Assembly (NCBI GenBank): GCA_029933895.1
Contig: JAOZNG010000028.1
Coordinates: 1-10,207 of the forward strand
From: an archaeon
GTDB taxonomy: Archaea > Altiarchaeota > Altiarchaeia > IMC4 > QMZM01
Direction of reading: 5' to 3'
DNA: 10,207 bases
Made by a program: the position numbers and the translations under genes. This document shows positions 1 to 6,294 of the stretch, piece by piece (the first letter of the stretch is position 1; the number at the start of each line of letters is the position of its first letter). The notes beneath the pieces were generated by a model. The model was not told where the DNA came from and did not search any database. It saw only the letters and a list, made by a program, of their open reading frames with translations.

Positions 1-16
1 TTTTTGATGGATTCTT

Positions 17-79
17 TATTTTTATTTAATAAAATTAAATATTTATCCAATATCTTGATAATCCATGAAAAAAAGAGGA
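17..79 (+). promoter_or_regulatory. glnA promoter and leader region with GAGGA ribosome binding site
   Basis: The first 60 bases are almost entirely A/T. A TATA-like stretch at about 39-46 would place transcription start near 65-70. The resulting short leader carries GAGGA at 75-79, seven bases before the ATG at 87, which is good Shine-Dalgarno spacing and supports this start. A perfect inverted repeat with 8-bp arms lies at 23-30 and 34-41 around an AAA spacer, so it could be an operator or simply AT-rich promoter sequence. The T-rich bases 1-23 could also end transcription of an upstream gene outside the window. Confidence 0.5.
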
Positions 80-86
80 TCTTAAA

Positions 87-1415
87 ATGGACAAAAAAGA
101 CAAGGAATACGTATTAAAGGAAGTGGAGGAGAACGACGTTAAATTTATCAGGTTATGGTTTACGGACATTCTTGGGTTCCTGAAGAGCTTTGCCATAACC
201 GTAGATGAACTGGAGACCGCATTAGATGATGGGATGGGATTCGACGGGTCCTCAATAGAGGGGTTTGCGAGAATACATGAGAGCGACATGATAGCAATGC
301 CTGACACAACCACCTTCCAGATAATCCCCTGGAGGCCGGAGGAGCATGGTGTTGCACGCATGTTCTGTGACGTTCTTGAACCGAACGGGAAACCATACGA
401 TGGATGCCCTCGTTGGGCGTTGAAGAGGAATATGGAGAGAGCAAAGAAGAAGGGATACGACTTCTACGTGGGACCTGAACTAGAGTTCTTCTACTTCAAG
501 GATTCATACAACCCTGAAGGCCTTGACATGGGCGGATACTTCGACCTCACACCCCTGGATGTAGCAAGCGACCTAAGAAGAGAGACGGTCTTAATGCTTG
601 AAGACATGGGGATAAAGGTTGAATACAGCCACCATGAAGTAGCGCCATCCCAGCATGAAATAGATTTAAGGTATACTAATGCGTTGGCGATGGCTGACAA
701 CGCCATGACCTACCGCCTGATCGTTAAGGAGATTGCTATGAAACATGAACTCTACGCATCATTTATGCCGAAGCCGATATATGGCGAAAACGGTAGCGGA
801 ATGCACGTCCACCAGTCTCTCTTTAAAGGAAACAAAAACGCCTTCTTCGATGCAGATGACGAGTATTACCTCTCCGACACAGCGAAACACTATATCGCTG
901 GAATACTCAGGTATATCCCTGAGATAACTTCTGTATTGAACCAGTGGGTTAACTCCTACAAGAGGCTGGTTCCAGGCTATGAGGCTCCGGTATATATCTC
1001 GTGGGCTAAGAAGAACAGGTCGGCTCTTGTGAGAGTGCCTGAATACAAGCCAGGGAAGGAGAAGTCAACGAGAATTGAGGTAAGGTCTCCTGACCCCGCA
1101 TGTAACCCGTATCTGGCTTTTTCTGTGATGCTGGCAGCGGGATTGGAGGGCATAGAGAGGAAATTAGAGCTCCGTGATCCGATAGAGGAGGACATCTACG
1201 AGATGACAGGATCCGAGAGGAAGAAGAGGGGGATAACGACCCTGCCAAGCAACCTGTTTGAGGCCACCGAGCTGACTGAGGGAAGCGGTCTGGTAAAGAG
1301 AGCACTTGGAGAGCACATCTTCGAGAAATTCATAGACAACAAGAAGCTGGAGTGGGACGGCTACAGGCTGCATGTAAGCCAGTACGAGCTGGACAAGTAT
1401 CTCCCCATACTATAA
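87..1415 (+). CDS. glnA: Glutamine synthetase, type I-alpha
   Basis: Cytosolic enzyme that makes glutamine from glutamate, ammonia and ATP; members of this family form dodecamers. The 442 residues match the I-alpha length (about 440-450). The N-terminal beta-grasp domain carries FDGSSIEGFARI (52-63). The catalytic domain shows the metal ligands of GPELEF (E131, E133), the loop EVAPSQHE (184-191), GSGMHVH (236-242, with H240 and H242), NRSA (310-313) and the RIEVR motif (329-333). The C-terminal tail has the usual WDGYR...YELDKYL pattern. The segment where I-beta enzymes carry the adenylylated tyrosine is not of the NLYDLP type, so regulation by adenylylation is unlikely. Arg62 sits where the Bacillus subtilis enzyme has the arginine needed for glutamine feedback inhibition, so direct feedback inhibition is plausible (inference). 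The start is fixed by the GAGGA site at 75-79. carA follows 52 nt downstream. Confidence 0.97.
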   Translation: MDKKDKEYVLKEVEENDVKFIRLWFTDILGFLKSFAITVDELETALDDGMGFDGSSIEGFARIHESDMIAMPDTTTFQIIPWRPEEHGVARMFCDVLEPNGKPYDGCPRWALKRNMERAKKKGYDFYVGPELEFFYFKDSYNPEGLDMGGYFDLTPLDVASDLRRETVLMLEDMGIKVEYSHHEVAPSQHEIDLRYTNALAMADNAMTYRLIVKEIAMKHELYASFMPKPIYGENGSGMHVHQSLFKGNKNAFFDADDEYYLSDTAKHYIAGILRYIPEITSVLNQWVNSYKRLVPGYEAPVYISWAKKNRSALVRVPEYKPGKEKSTRIEVRSPDPACNPYLAFSVMLAAGLEGIERKLELRDPIEEDIYEMTGSERKKRGITTLPSNLFEATELTEGSGLVKRALGEHIFEKFIDNKKLEWDGYRLHVSQYELDKYLPIL

Positions 1416-1420
1416 AACCC

Positions 1421-1432
1421 TTTTCTTTTTTT
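1421..1432 (+). terminator. T-run terminator after glnA
   Basis: A run of eleven T broken by one C begins 5 nt after the glnA stop codon. No strong hairpin precedes it, which fits archaeal T-stretch termination. It suggests glnA and carA are separate transcripts, with carA having its own promoter just downstream. Confidence 0.55.
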
Positions 1433-1437
1433 CGGGG

Positions 1438-1446
1438 AATATCTAT
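1438..1446 (+). promoter_or_regulatory. TATA-like box for carA
   Basis: AATATCTAT is centred at 1442, 26 nt before the carA ATG at 1468. Since archaeal transcription starts about 26 nt after the TATA centre, the message would be leaderless. This agrees with the lack of a correctly spaced ribosome binding site; the AAGG before carA touches the ATG directly. Confidence 0.45.
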
Positions 1447-1467
1447 CCCTAATCCCTATAGTTAAGG

Positions 1468-2550
1468 ATGGAGAACAACGCGGTTCTTGTTTTAGCGGAC
1501 GGCACCGTATTAGAGGGGGAAGGCTTCGGCTCCCAGGAGACAGCTGAGGGAGAGGTTGTCTTCAATACCTCCATGACCGGCTACCAGGAGGCTTTAACGG
1601 ATCCATCCTACAAGTACCAGATACTCTTGATGACCTATCCCCTGATAGGGAACTACGGCGTAAGGGGGGAGGACTTCGAGTCCTCTGGGATACAGGCGGA
1701 GGGCTTGGTTATACGGGAATTGAATTCTAACACCAGAGACTCTCGCAGAAAAAACAACCTCGACGGCTTCCTTAAGGAATACAACATACCGGGCATACAG
1801 GGGGTAGACACCAGGTTCCTGACCAGAAAAATCAGGACCCACGGCGTCCTGAATGGGATACTGAAGTATCCCTATGAGGAGAAAGAGCTTGAGGATCTGA
1901 AGGAGAAGGCATCCAGGCTGGAGGATATATCTGAACTGGATTTAGTGGATATGGTGTCCACTAAAGAGGTTGTTAGACACGATGCTGGCGGGGGAAAGAG
2001 TGTTGTATTAATCGACTGCGGTGTCAAGAACAGCATCATGCGCCTGCTTATGGAGAGGGAGGTTAATGTAATCCAGGTACCGGCTAAAACACCAGTTAAG
2101 GAGATCATGGATCTGGAGCCAGACGGGATACTGGTATCTAACGGCCCAGGGGACCCGCAGAAGCCCTCTTATGTGATAGAGTCCATAAAGAAGCTGGTGC
2201 AGGAGGAACTTCCCATGTTCGGCATCTGCCTTGGCCTGCAGCTGATTTCAATAGCCTACGGGGCTGGAACCTACAAACTGAAATTCGGGCACAGGGGCAG
2301 CAACCACCCGGTCAAGGACCTGAAGACTGGAAGAGCGCATATCACCTCACAAAACCACGGCTTCGCGGTTGACTCAGAGACTCTACCAGAGGAGCTGGAG
2401 GTCTCACACATCAGCTTAAACGACAGGTCCGTGGAGGGCGTAACACATAAGGAACTGCCGGTCAGTGCTGTACAGTACCACCCCGAGGGGCATCCAGGAC
2501 CTTGGTACAACTACTACCTCTTCGACGAGTTCGTTGCTTCCCTGAAGTAG
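1468..2550 (+). CDS. carA: Carbamoyl-phosphate synthase, small (glutaminase) subunit
   Basis: CarA hydrolyses glutamine and channels the ammonia to the large subunit CarB, which makes carbamoyl phosphate for pyrimidines and arginine. The 360 residues match the normal length. The N-terminal CarA domain (about 1-140) has the family signature VFNTSMTGYQEALTDPSY (31-48) and VDTRFLTRKIR (113-123). The class I glutamine amidotransferase domain (about 178-355) has SNGPGDP (224-230), the nucleophile elbow GICLGLQ with Cys254, and QYHPEG (336-341) with catalytic His338 and Glu340, so the triad is intact. No carB or other pyrimidine gene adjoins it; the partner must be encoded elsewhere. The upstream neighbour makes its substrate glutamine. 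The start lies immediately after AAGG and 26 nt from a TATA-like box, pointing to a leaderless message. Confidence 0.96.
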   Translation: MENNAVLVLADGTVLEGEGFGSQETAEGEVVFNTSMTGYQEALTDPSYKYQILLMTYPLIGNYGVRGEDFESSGIQAEGLVIRELNSNTRDSRRKNNLDGFLKEYNIPGIQGVDTRFLTRKIRTHGVLNGILKYPYEEKELEDLKEKASRLEDISELDLVDMVSTKEVVRHDAGGGKSVVLIDCGVKNSIMRLLMEREVNVIQVPAKTPVKEIMDLEPDGILVSNGPGDPQKPSYVIESIKKLVQEELPMFGICLGLQLISIAYGAGTYKLKFGHRGSNHPVKDLKTGRAHITSQNHGFAVDSETLPEELEVSHISLNDRSVEGVTHKELPVSAVQYHPEGHPGPWYNYYLFDEFVASLK

Positions 2551-2560
2551 GGACTGTTCA

Positions 2561-2580
2561 ATTATTTTTATTCTATTAAA
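2561..2580 (+). promoter_or_regulatory. AT-rich promoter of the small membrane protein gene; possible carA terminator
   Basis: The 46-nt gap between carA and the next gene contains a T-rich stretch at 2561-2573 followed by TATTAAA. It is centred about 26 nt before the ATG at 2597, the same arrangement as at carA, so it can act as a TATA region for a leaderless transcript. The T-run could also end carA transcripts. The two roles cannot be separated from sequence alone. Confidence 0.35.
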
Positions 2581-2596
2581 CAGATAACTAAACAGG

Positions 2597-2866
2597 ATGA
2601 GTGAAGAGATTGCTTTTATGGTTAACGTGTTTTATTTCATATATGACCTGATAAGGCAGGGCATAGAATACCTCCTGAGCATTACATTATATCAGGCTAA
2701 TCCCGTGTATGCGGAGAAGTACGCGGATGCTATATCCATGCTGATTCCGGTAACAGCCTTATGGCTTGTCCTGGAGTTTGTGGAAGGCTTCCGGAGGTTT
2801 CTGAAGTTTATCGTGCTTGTTGGATGGGTTCTTGTCCTAGTCTCTATAGGTATAACTCTCATATAA
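2597..2866 (+). CDS. Small hydrophobic membrane protein, unknown function
   Basis: This 89-residue protein belongs to no family I recognise. Two membrane helices are clear: about 46-62 (around MLIPVTALWLVLEF) and about 69-89 (FLKFIVLVGWVLVLVSIG and beyond, running to the C-terminus). A third, more amphipathic helix is likely within 5-30. A charged turn (EGFRR, 63-67) separates the last two helices, and a polar segment (about 34-44) separates the first two. The start has CAGG directly before the ATG and no spaced ribosome binding site, like carA. Its last 30 nt overlap the 3' end of nadM on the opposite strand. The length, hydrophobic pattern and promoter-like upstream region support a real gene, but function cannot be inferred from its neighbours. 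Confidence 0.72.
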   Translation: MSEEIAFMVNVFYFIYDLIRQGIEYLLSITLYQANPVYAEKYADAISMLIPVTALWLVLEFVEGFRRFLKFIVLVGWVLVLVSIGITLI

Positions 2867-3355
2867 ACGCCTTACTCTGCCTGCGCCGTCTATGGATTCC
2901 AGAACATCAATAGTCCCCTGCGGAACCAAATCCATCCAGTGCCTGTTGTCTATCATCCTGTTCCGTATCTCTGTTCCAGAGTACTGGTTCTTGTTGAAGA
3001 AGGGTGTGGATTTAACCTCATGTCCTTCATTGCTGAACAGCCTCTTCTCTTTCTCCCCGTTGGTGTACACTAAATCAAAAGCAGGGCAGATATTCTCTAC
3101 GTGAGAAACCCAGCGGCTGTCGTCGTTCACGTCAGGTATTTCCACGATTTCGTATCTTATTCTCGTCCCCATGGATTTCTTTATCATATCCCTTCTCTCT
3201 GAGGCGCTGAATGGGTTATCTAGGGTATGGCTCTCCTGTGAGCTTCCTATTCCTATGATAAGGTAGTTGACGTCGTTTGCCACCCACTCGATGAACTTCA
3301 TGTGCCCGAAATGGAAGGGCTGGAACCTGCCAACAACCAAACCCCTCTTAGTCAT
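2837..3355 (-). CDS. nadM: Nicotinamide-nucleotide adenylyltransferase, archaeal NadM type
   Basis: Transfers AMP from ATP to nicotinamide mononucleotide to form NAD+ in the cytosol. The 172 residues fit the archaeal NadM family (about 170-180), a nucleotidyltransferase with a Rossmann-like fold. The ATP-binding motif is GRFQPFHFGH (9-18), with the HxGH signature at 15-18. GSSQESHTLDNPFSASERRDMI-type sequence follows at 37-58, and the second nucleotide motif SGTEIRNRM lies at 126-134. Its ATG overlaps the stop of the upstream membrane protein gene by 8 nt, so translation is probably coupled to that gene. The end overlaps the convergent small membrane protein gene by 30 nt, and I see no minus-strand T-run terminator beyond its stop. 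FMN or pantetheine-phosphate adenylyltransferase is less likely given the FQPFHFGH and SASERRDMI features. Confidence 0.93.
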   Translation of the reverse strand: MTKRGLVVGRFQPFHFGHMKFIEWVANDVNYLIIGIGSSQESHTLDNPFSASERRDMIKKSMGTRIRYEIVEIPDVNDDSRWVSHVENICPAFDLVYTNGEKEKRLFSNEGHEVKSTPFFNKNQYSGTEIRNRMIDNRHWMDLVPQGTIDVLESIDGAGRVRRLYESYTYRD

Positions 3356-5288
3356 CCCCTACCTCCATCCTGTATTCCATGTAAGCCATGTATCCAGCTA
3401 TTAAAGAGATTAGATAAAACAGGTATTTAAACCAGCCCGCTACCAGCAGAACCTTAATATTCAACTGTTTCTCTCTTGTCACCAAGTGATTCCTCACCGT
3501 TATGGTTTTACCCAGTCTGGGCAGCTCCAGCTTCACGGGGTAGACGCCTGTTCTGGTTGGTACTGTTATAGCTCCCTCCTTATCTTCTCCTATCACATTC
3601 AGGCCCTTGAACGCTGCTGGAGCGGCTGCCTCCTGCACCGTAGCGTAGTCGCCTCCCATCCTATCGACCCCTGAGGAGCCCATCCTGAATACTCCCATCT
3701 GCCATACGAGCAGGGGAACGAGCAGAAACATAAACACTGCCACCAGCAACGCTGCTCCGGCAAGAACCCATTTAATGTTGAACCCCTCCGGCAGGTGTTT
3801 CCTTGCTATAGCAGCCAGGGTCAAGGCAACCAGTAATATGAACAAACCCAGGTTGAAGTAGAACAAGCCGGCGGAAAAAACAATATATCCCGTGATGAAT
3901 CTCTTGTTGTATCTGACTGCAGCAGCCAGAAGGAAGAGTATTATGAGGAACAGGATGGTTGAGTCAAGAGCCGGCAACTCGCTTCCCCCCTTAGCACCCA
4001 ACGTATCCAATACTATATAGTCTTCTGGCAGATATATGTATGTATCCGAGGTGGTGATGGGCAGGTCTGTTTTAGCGAGTGGGATCTCTATTAATGCTAC
4101 AGGCGCCAGAGGCCGGGTGGTGGTGAAATACACCAGGTCAAGGTTTCCGTGCTCGGTTTTTGGGAGAGACAGGAGGAGTTTCTCGTCCTTCGTTAGTTTC
4201 ACAGCCGCTCTTGCTGTTGACGCATATAGTGGAGTGCCTGGGGCATCAATCTCTACATAATCCACTCCAGTGTTCGCATACTCATAGTTCATCTCCCCAA
4301 CGATACTGCCTTTCTCTGTAATCGCTACCCTGTGGGTTGCCCTGCTGACTGAGGCGGAAAGCGAGGGCATCAGATCCAGCTGCTTTATTGTTATGTGAAT
4401 GACATCATCTCTTGATGCGATGAATGCTCTGGCGTTAGGGTATGTTGCGCTCATAGGCGACTCGGAGAGGTCTATTTCTCTGGCACCCGTGGATATGCTG
4501 GTTTTCTTCTCAGGGTCTGATTCAATCAGGACGTGGTGTTTATCCTCCCTCAAGGGTATTCTGATGTCTCTGCTGTTAAATAATCCTGTTACAGATACTG
4601 ATGCCTCAGAGGATTCTAGATCCAGCAATAGTCTGTTGCCTGACTGCTCCCATTTCATGACTCCGGTGACAGAGGAGACTATCTCGTTGTTGGGTAAGTC
4701 AAGGGTGTATCTTCCAAGGGAGCGGCCGAAGGCCTTGAACTTTATCATGTACTGGAACCTGTCTCTCTCAGCGTAACTGTATCTGAAGTTCCCGTCCACC
4801 AGCATAGCAACCTTCTCGCTCCGCTGTAGGACTATTCTCTCATTGTATACTCCGAAGCGGTCCCCCTCTATAGCATAGCCGTGCTCTAAATCAAAGTTGA
4901 GCTCGTTTATCGGGCCGTTGACGTACAACATAATCTGCCCGATGGTTCTGATCTCTAGTTTACCTTGGAGGTTGATTAAGCCCTCATCTGCCATGAAAAA
5001 ATAGCCTTTGTCGTCGAAGGACACGGTTGTTTCTTGGCCGTTAACCTCTAAGTCGGTTACCAGCACATCTGTTGCTGGCCCAAAGAGATAAACCTTTACA
5101 TTCTCTCCCTGGATTACTTCACCAGAGCCTTGGATGGTTAGCAGGTCATCTGCAAGGTCTCCTGATAGGGTGACTTTGTCGAGGGTGTATATCCTCTCTT
5201 CTGTTTCGTTGATAATGATTATCTCAGCTGCTGTTGTTGAGCTAACAGCGAATAGAAAAATTAATAGGAACAGAACTGTTTTTTTCAT
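3348..5288 (-). CDS. Signal-peptide-bearing membrane protein with large beta-rich outer domain, unknown function
   Basis: I do not recognise a characterised family for this 646-residue protein. Residues 1-20 form a typical signal peptide (KK, then FLLIFLFAV, with likely cleavage near TTA-A). Residues about 21-440 are rich in alternating hydrophobic/polar strands with no cysteines, suggesting several beta-sandwich units outside the membrane. Hydrophobic helices follow at about 444-459, 464-478, 480-495 and 507-530. A second outer loop (about 535-610) has a low-complexity Gly/Ala segment (536-560) and then a short strand-rich part. The last helix is about 611-636, with a short charged tail. No kinase, protease or transport motif is visible. 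It lies 31 nt after the receiver gene and overlaps nadM by 8 nt, so it is the middle gene of a minus-strand operon. The arrangement suggests an envelope sensor or surface complex component, which is inference only. Confidence 0.85.
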   Translation of the reverse strand: MKKTVLFLLIFLFAVSSTTAAEIIIINETEERIYTLDKVTLSGDLADDLLTIQGSGEVIQGENVKVYLFGPATDVLVTDLEVNGQETTVSFDDKGYFFMADEGLINLQGKLEIRTIGQIMLYVNGPINELNFDLEHGYAIEGDRFGVYNERIVLQRSEKVAMLVDGNFRYSYAERDRFQYMIKFKAFGRSLGRYTLDLPNNEIVSSVTGVMKWEQSGNRLLLDLESSEASVSVTGLFNSRDIRIPLREDKHHVLIESDPEKKTSISTGAREIDLSESPMSATYPNARAFIASRDDVIHITIKQLDLMPSLSASVSRATHRVAITEKGSIVGEMNYEYANTGVDYVEIDAPGTPLYASTARAAVKLTKDEKLLLSLPKTEHGNLDLVYFTTTRPLAPVALIEIPLAKTDLPITTSDTYIYLPEDYIVLDTLGAKGGSELPALDSTILFLIILFLLAAAVRYNKRFITGYIVFSAGLFYFNLGLFILLVALTLAAIARKHLPEGFNIKWVLAGAALLVAVFMFLLVPLLVWQMGVFRMGSSGVDRMGGDYATVQEAAAPAAFKGLNVIGEDKEGAITVPTRTGVYPVKLELPRLGKTITVRNHLVTREKQLNIKVLLVAGWFKYLFYLISLIAGYMAYMEYRMEVGDD

Positions 5289-5311
5289 CTTGTTATCTAT
5301 TTAAGGGGAAG

Positions 5312-5320
5312 GGTTTAAAT
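5312..5320 (-). promoter_or_regulatory. TATA-like box in the gap before the large membrane protein gene
   Basis: Read on the minus strand, ATTTAAACC is centred about 27 nt before the ATG at 5288, the spacing expected for a leaderless archaeal start. It would give the membrane protein and nadM an internal promoter besides read-through from the receiver gene. The 31-nt gap has no convincing ribosome binding site. Confidence 0.35.
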
Positions 5321-5688
5321 TAGGAGCTAGAAGCTAGTATCTCCTTTATTTTTTCCACGAGATTCTCTTGCGTGACTGGTTTGCTGAGGTAGCCGTCAGC
5401 CCCCAGTTCGAGACATTTGTCCACTATTTTTTTGTTTCTTATGATGCTGACCACGAGGATTTTTACGTTTTCGTGGTTTTTTTTCAGCTCTTTTATAACG
5501 TCCATCCCATCCATGCCCGGCATTCTCAGGTCCAGTAATACGATGTCCGGTTTCTCCGTGTTTGCTAGTTTAAGCCCTTCCTCTCCGTTAGCTGCTTCTA
5601 TAATGTCATTGTATCCTGCTTCTTTCAGGTATCTGGAGATTGCTTTCCTCTCGAATATAGAGTCTTCGATTATCATTACTTTAATCAT
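5320..5688 (-). CDS. CheY-like single-domain response regulator receiver protein
   Basis: The 122 residues form one receiver domain with no output domain. All key positions are visible: the acidic pair Glu8-Asp9 (IIEDS), phospho-acceptor Asp53 within LLDLRMPGMDG (51-61), Ser81 in the Thr/Ser position, aromatic switch residue Tyr100, and Lys103-Pro104 (SKP). It should therefore accept phosphate from a histidine kinase and signal through protein contact. No kinase, chemotaxis gene or flagellar gene is in the window, so its partner is unknown. It is the first gene of the minus-strand operon with the large membrane protein and nadM and has a strong TATA box upstream. The name CheY is not justified without chemotaxis context. 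Confidence 0.95.
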   Translation of the reverse strand: MIKVMIIEDSIFERKAISRYLKEAGYNDIIEAANGEEGLKLANTEKPDIVLLDLRMPGMDGMDVIKELKKNHENVKILVVSIIRNKKIVDKCLELGADGYLSKPVTQENLVEKIKEILASSS

Positions 5689-5715
5689 CTTTTCGTAAAT
5701 TTATGGTGGCAGGAG

Positions 5716-5724
5716 ATATAAATA
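5716..5724 (-). promoter_or_regulatory. TATA box of the receiver gene (minus-strand operon)
   Basis: On the minus strand the sequence reads TATTTATAT, one of the best archaeal TATA matches in the window, preceded by the A-rich TAAAG that could act as a BRE. Its centre is about 32 nt before the ATG at 5688, giving a leader of only a few bases. The element is nearly symmetric in composition, so weak plus-strand use cannot be excluded. Confidence 0.6.
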
Positions 5725-5789
5725 CTTTACATGGTCTGTGCTAGGGGTTGATATGAGACAAAAACAGGTTTATTTAGGATATCTGGGTT

Positions 5790-5869
5790 CATCGTGCATT
5801 TTTCAGGAGTTTTTCTTATCCATAACGCAAGAAATTTCTCCGATAAAAGACCAGAACACACATCGTGCA
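5790..5869 (+). repeat. Pair of 9-bp direct repeats in the divergent control region
   Basis: CATCGTGCA occurs at 5790-5798 and again at 5861-5869, 71 bp apart, in the non-coding stretch between the receiver gene and the glycogen cluster. The second copy lies just upstream of the TATA-like box of the downstream gene. It could be a pair of regulator sites or chance. Apart from these and the promoters, I see nothing in 5689-5926. Confidence 0.3.
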
Positions 5870-5877
5870 AACCCTTA

Positions 5878-5888
5878 TTTTTTATACA
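5878..5888 (+). promoter_or_regulatory. TATA-like box for the glycogen cluster
   Basis: TTTTTTATACA ends at 5888 and is centred near 5884. Transcription would start around 5910, leaving a leader of about 17 nt before the ATG at 5927. Its position supports 5927 as the start of the first gene, because the longer upstream reading frame would be interrupted by this promoter. Confidence 0.5.
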
Positions 5889-5926
5889 AAAAGCACAATA
5901 TACAATATCACAAAATATTCCATAAA

Positions 5927-6283
5927 ATGGATGAACTCGATTTAAAGAGAGTAAAAAAAATGGTTGCTAACAAGAAGGACTCTGGCAGGAGAAAAAAGAT
6001 CTCAGGGAGGAACAAGAAGATGCTCGCTGACGCTCCCGAAGACAAGGTGTTCTGGGTGAATGGAGGAGCAGTTCTGAGGAATCTGGCTGATCTGGAGAAG
6101 GAACTGATGTCGATGAGCTTCGAGACATTCCACTACCATGTGAATCCCTACAAAAACGACTTCGCTAACTGGGTGAATGACGTAATAGGGGACTCAACAC
6201 TAGCTAAAGAACTCCGCAAACTGAAGACCAGGAAAAGCATGGCCCGCTATGTGAAAAGCAGGATTAAACAACTAAAGAAATAA
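5927..6283 (+). CDS. Small basic DUF5752-like protein, first gene of glycogen cluster
   Basis: This 118-residue protein has two parts. Residues 7-31 are very rich in lysine and arginine, with a run RRKK at 21-24, and look flexible. Residues about 36-115 resemble, from memory, the DUF5752 domain: VFWVNGGAVLRNLADLEKEL (41-60), then FHYHVN (68-73) and NDFANWVNDVIGD (77-89). No catalytic motif is evident. It is followed after 11 nt by the glycogen synthase, so the two are almost certainly co-transcribed; a helper, anchoring or regulatory role in glycogen synthesis is inference. Start choice: ATG 5927 begins a natural-looking N-terminus and follows a TATA-like box. In-frame starts at 5738 (GTG) and 5753 (ATG) would add about 60 residues of AT-rich, glutamine-rich sequence unlike a coding region; these are less likely but not excluded. 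Confidence 0.78.
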   Translation: MDELDLKRVKKMVANKKDSGRRKKISGRNKKMLADAPEDKVFWVNGGAVLRNLADLEKELMSMSFETFHYHVNPYKNDFANWVNDVIGDSTLAKELRKLKTRKSMARYVKSRIKQLKK

Positions 6284-6294
6284 TCAGGAAAAGG

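Noticed and set aside
35-444. Two minus-strand open frames opposite the start of glnA
   Set aside because: The glnA reading on the other strand is certain and continuous; these show no recognisable motif or start signals.
4399-4776. Plus-strand open frame of 125 codons
   Set aside because: It is antisense to the large membrane protein gene, has no promoter or ribosome site, and has serine/leucine-rich shadow composition.
5323-5343. Possible hairpin near the 3' end of the receiver gene (CTAG-AAG-CTAG)
   Set aside because: The stem is only four self-complementary bases with a weak extension, it lies inside the coding end of the receiver gene, and it has no minus-strand T-run after it.
5738-5926. 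N-terminal extension of the DUF5752-like protein
   Set aside because: Codon choice and amino acid content differ from neighbouring genes, and a TATA-like box lies within it; kept only as a low-probability alternative.
5689-5926. Search for tRNA, C/D-box RNA or riboswitch in the largest intergenic region
   Set aside because: No cloverleaf, no paired C and D boxes and no extended complementary stems could be seen.
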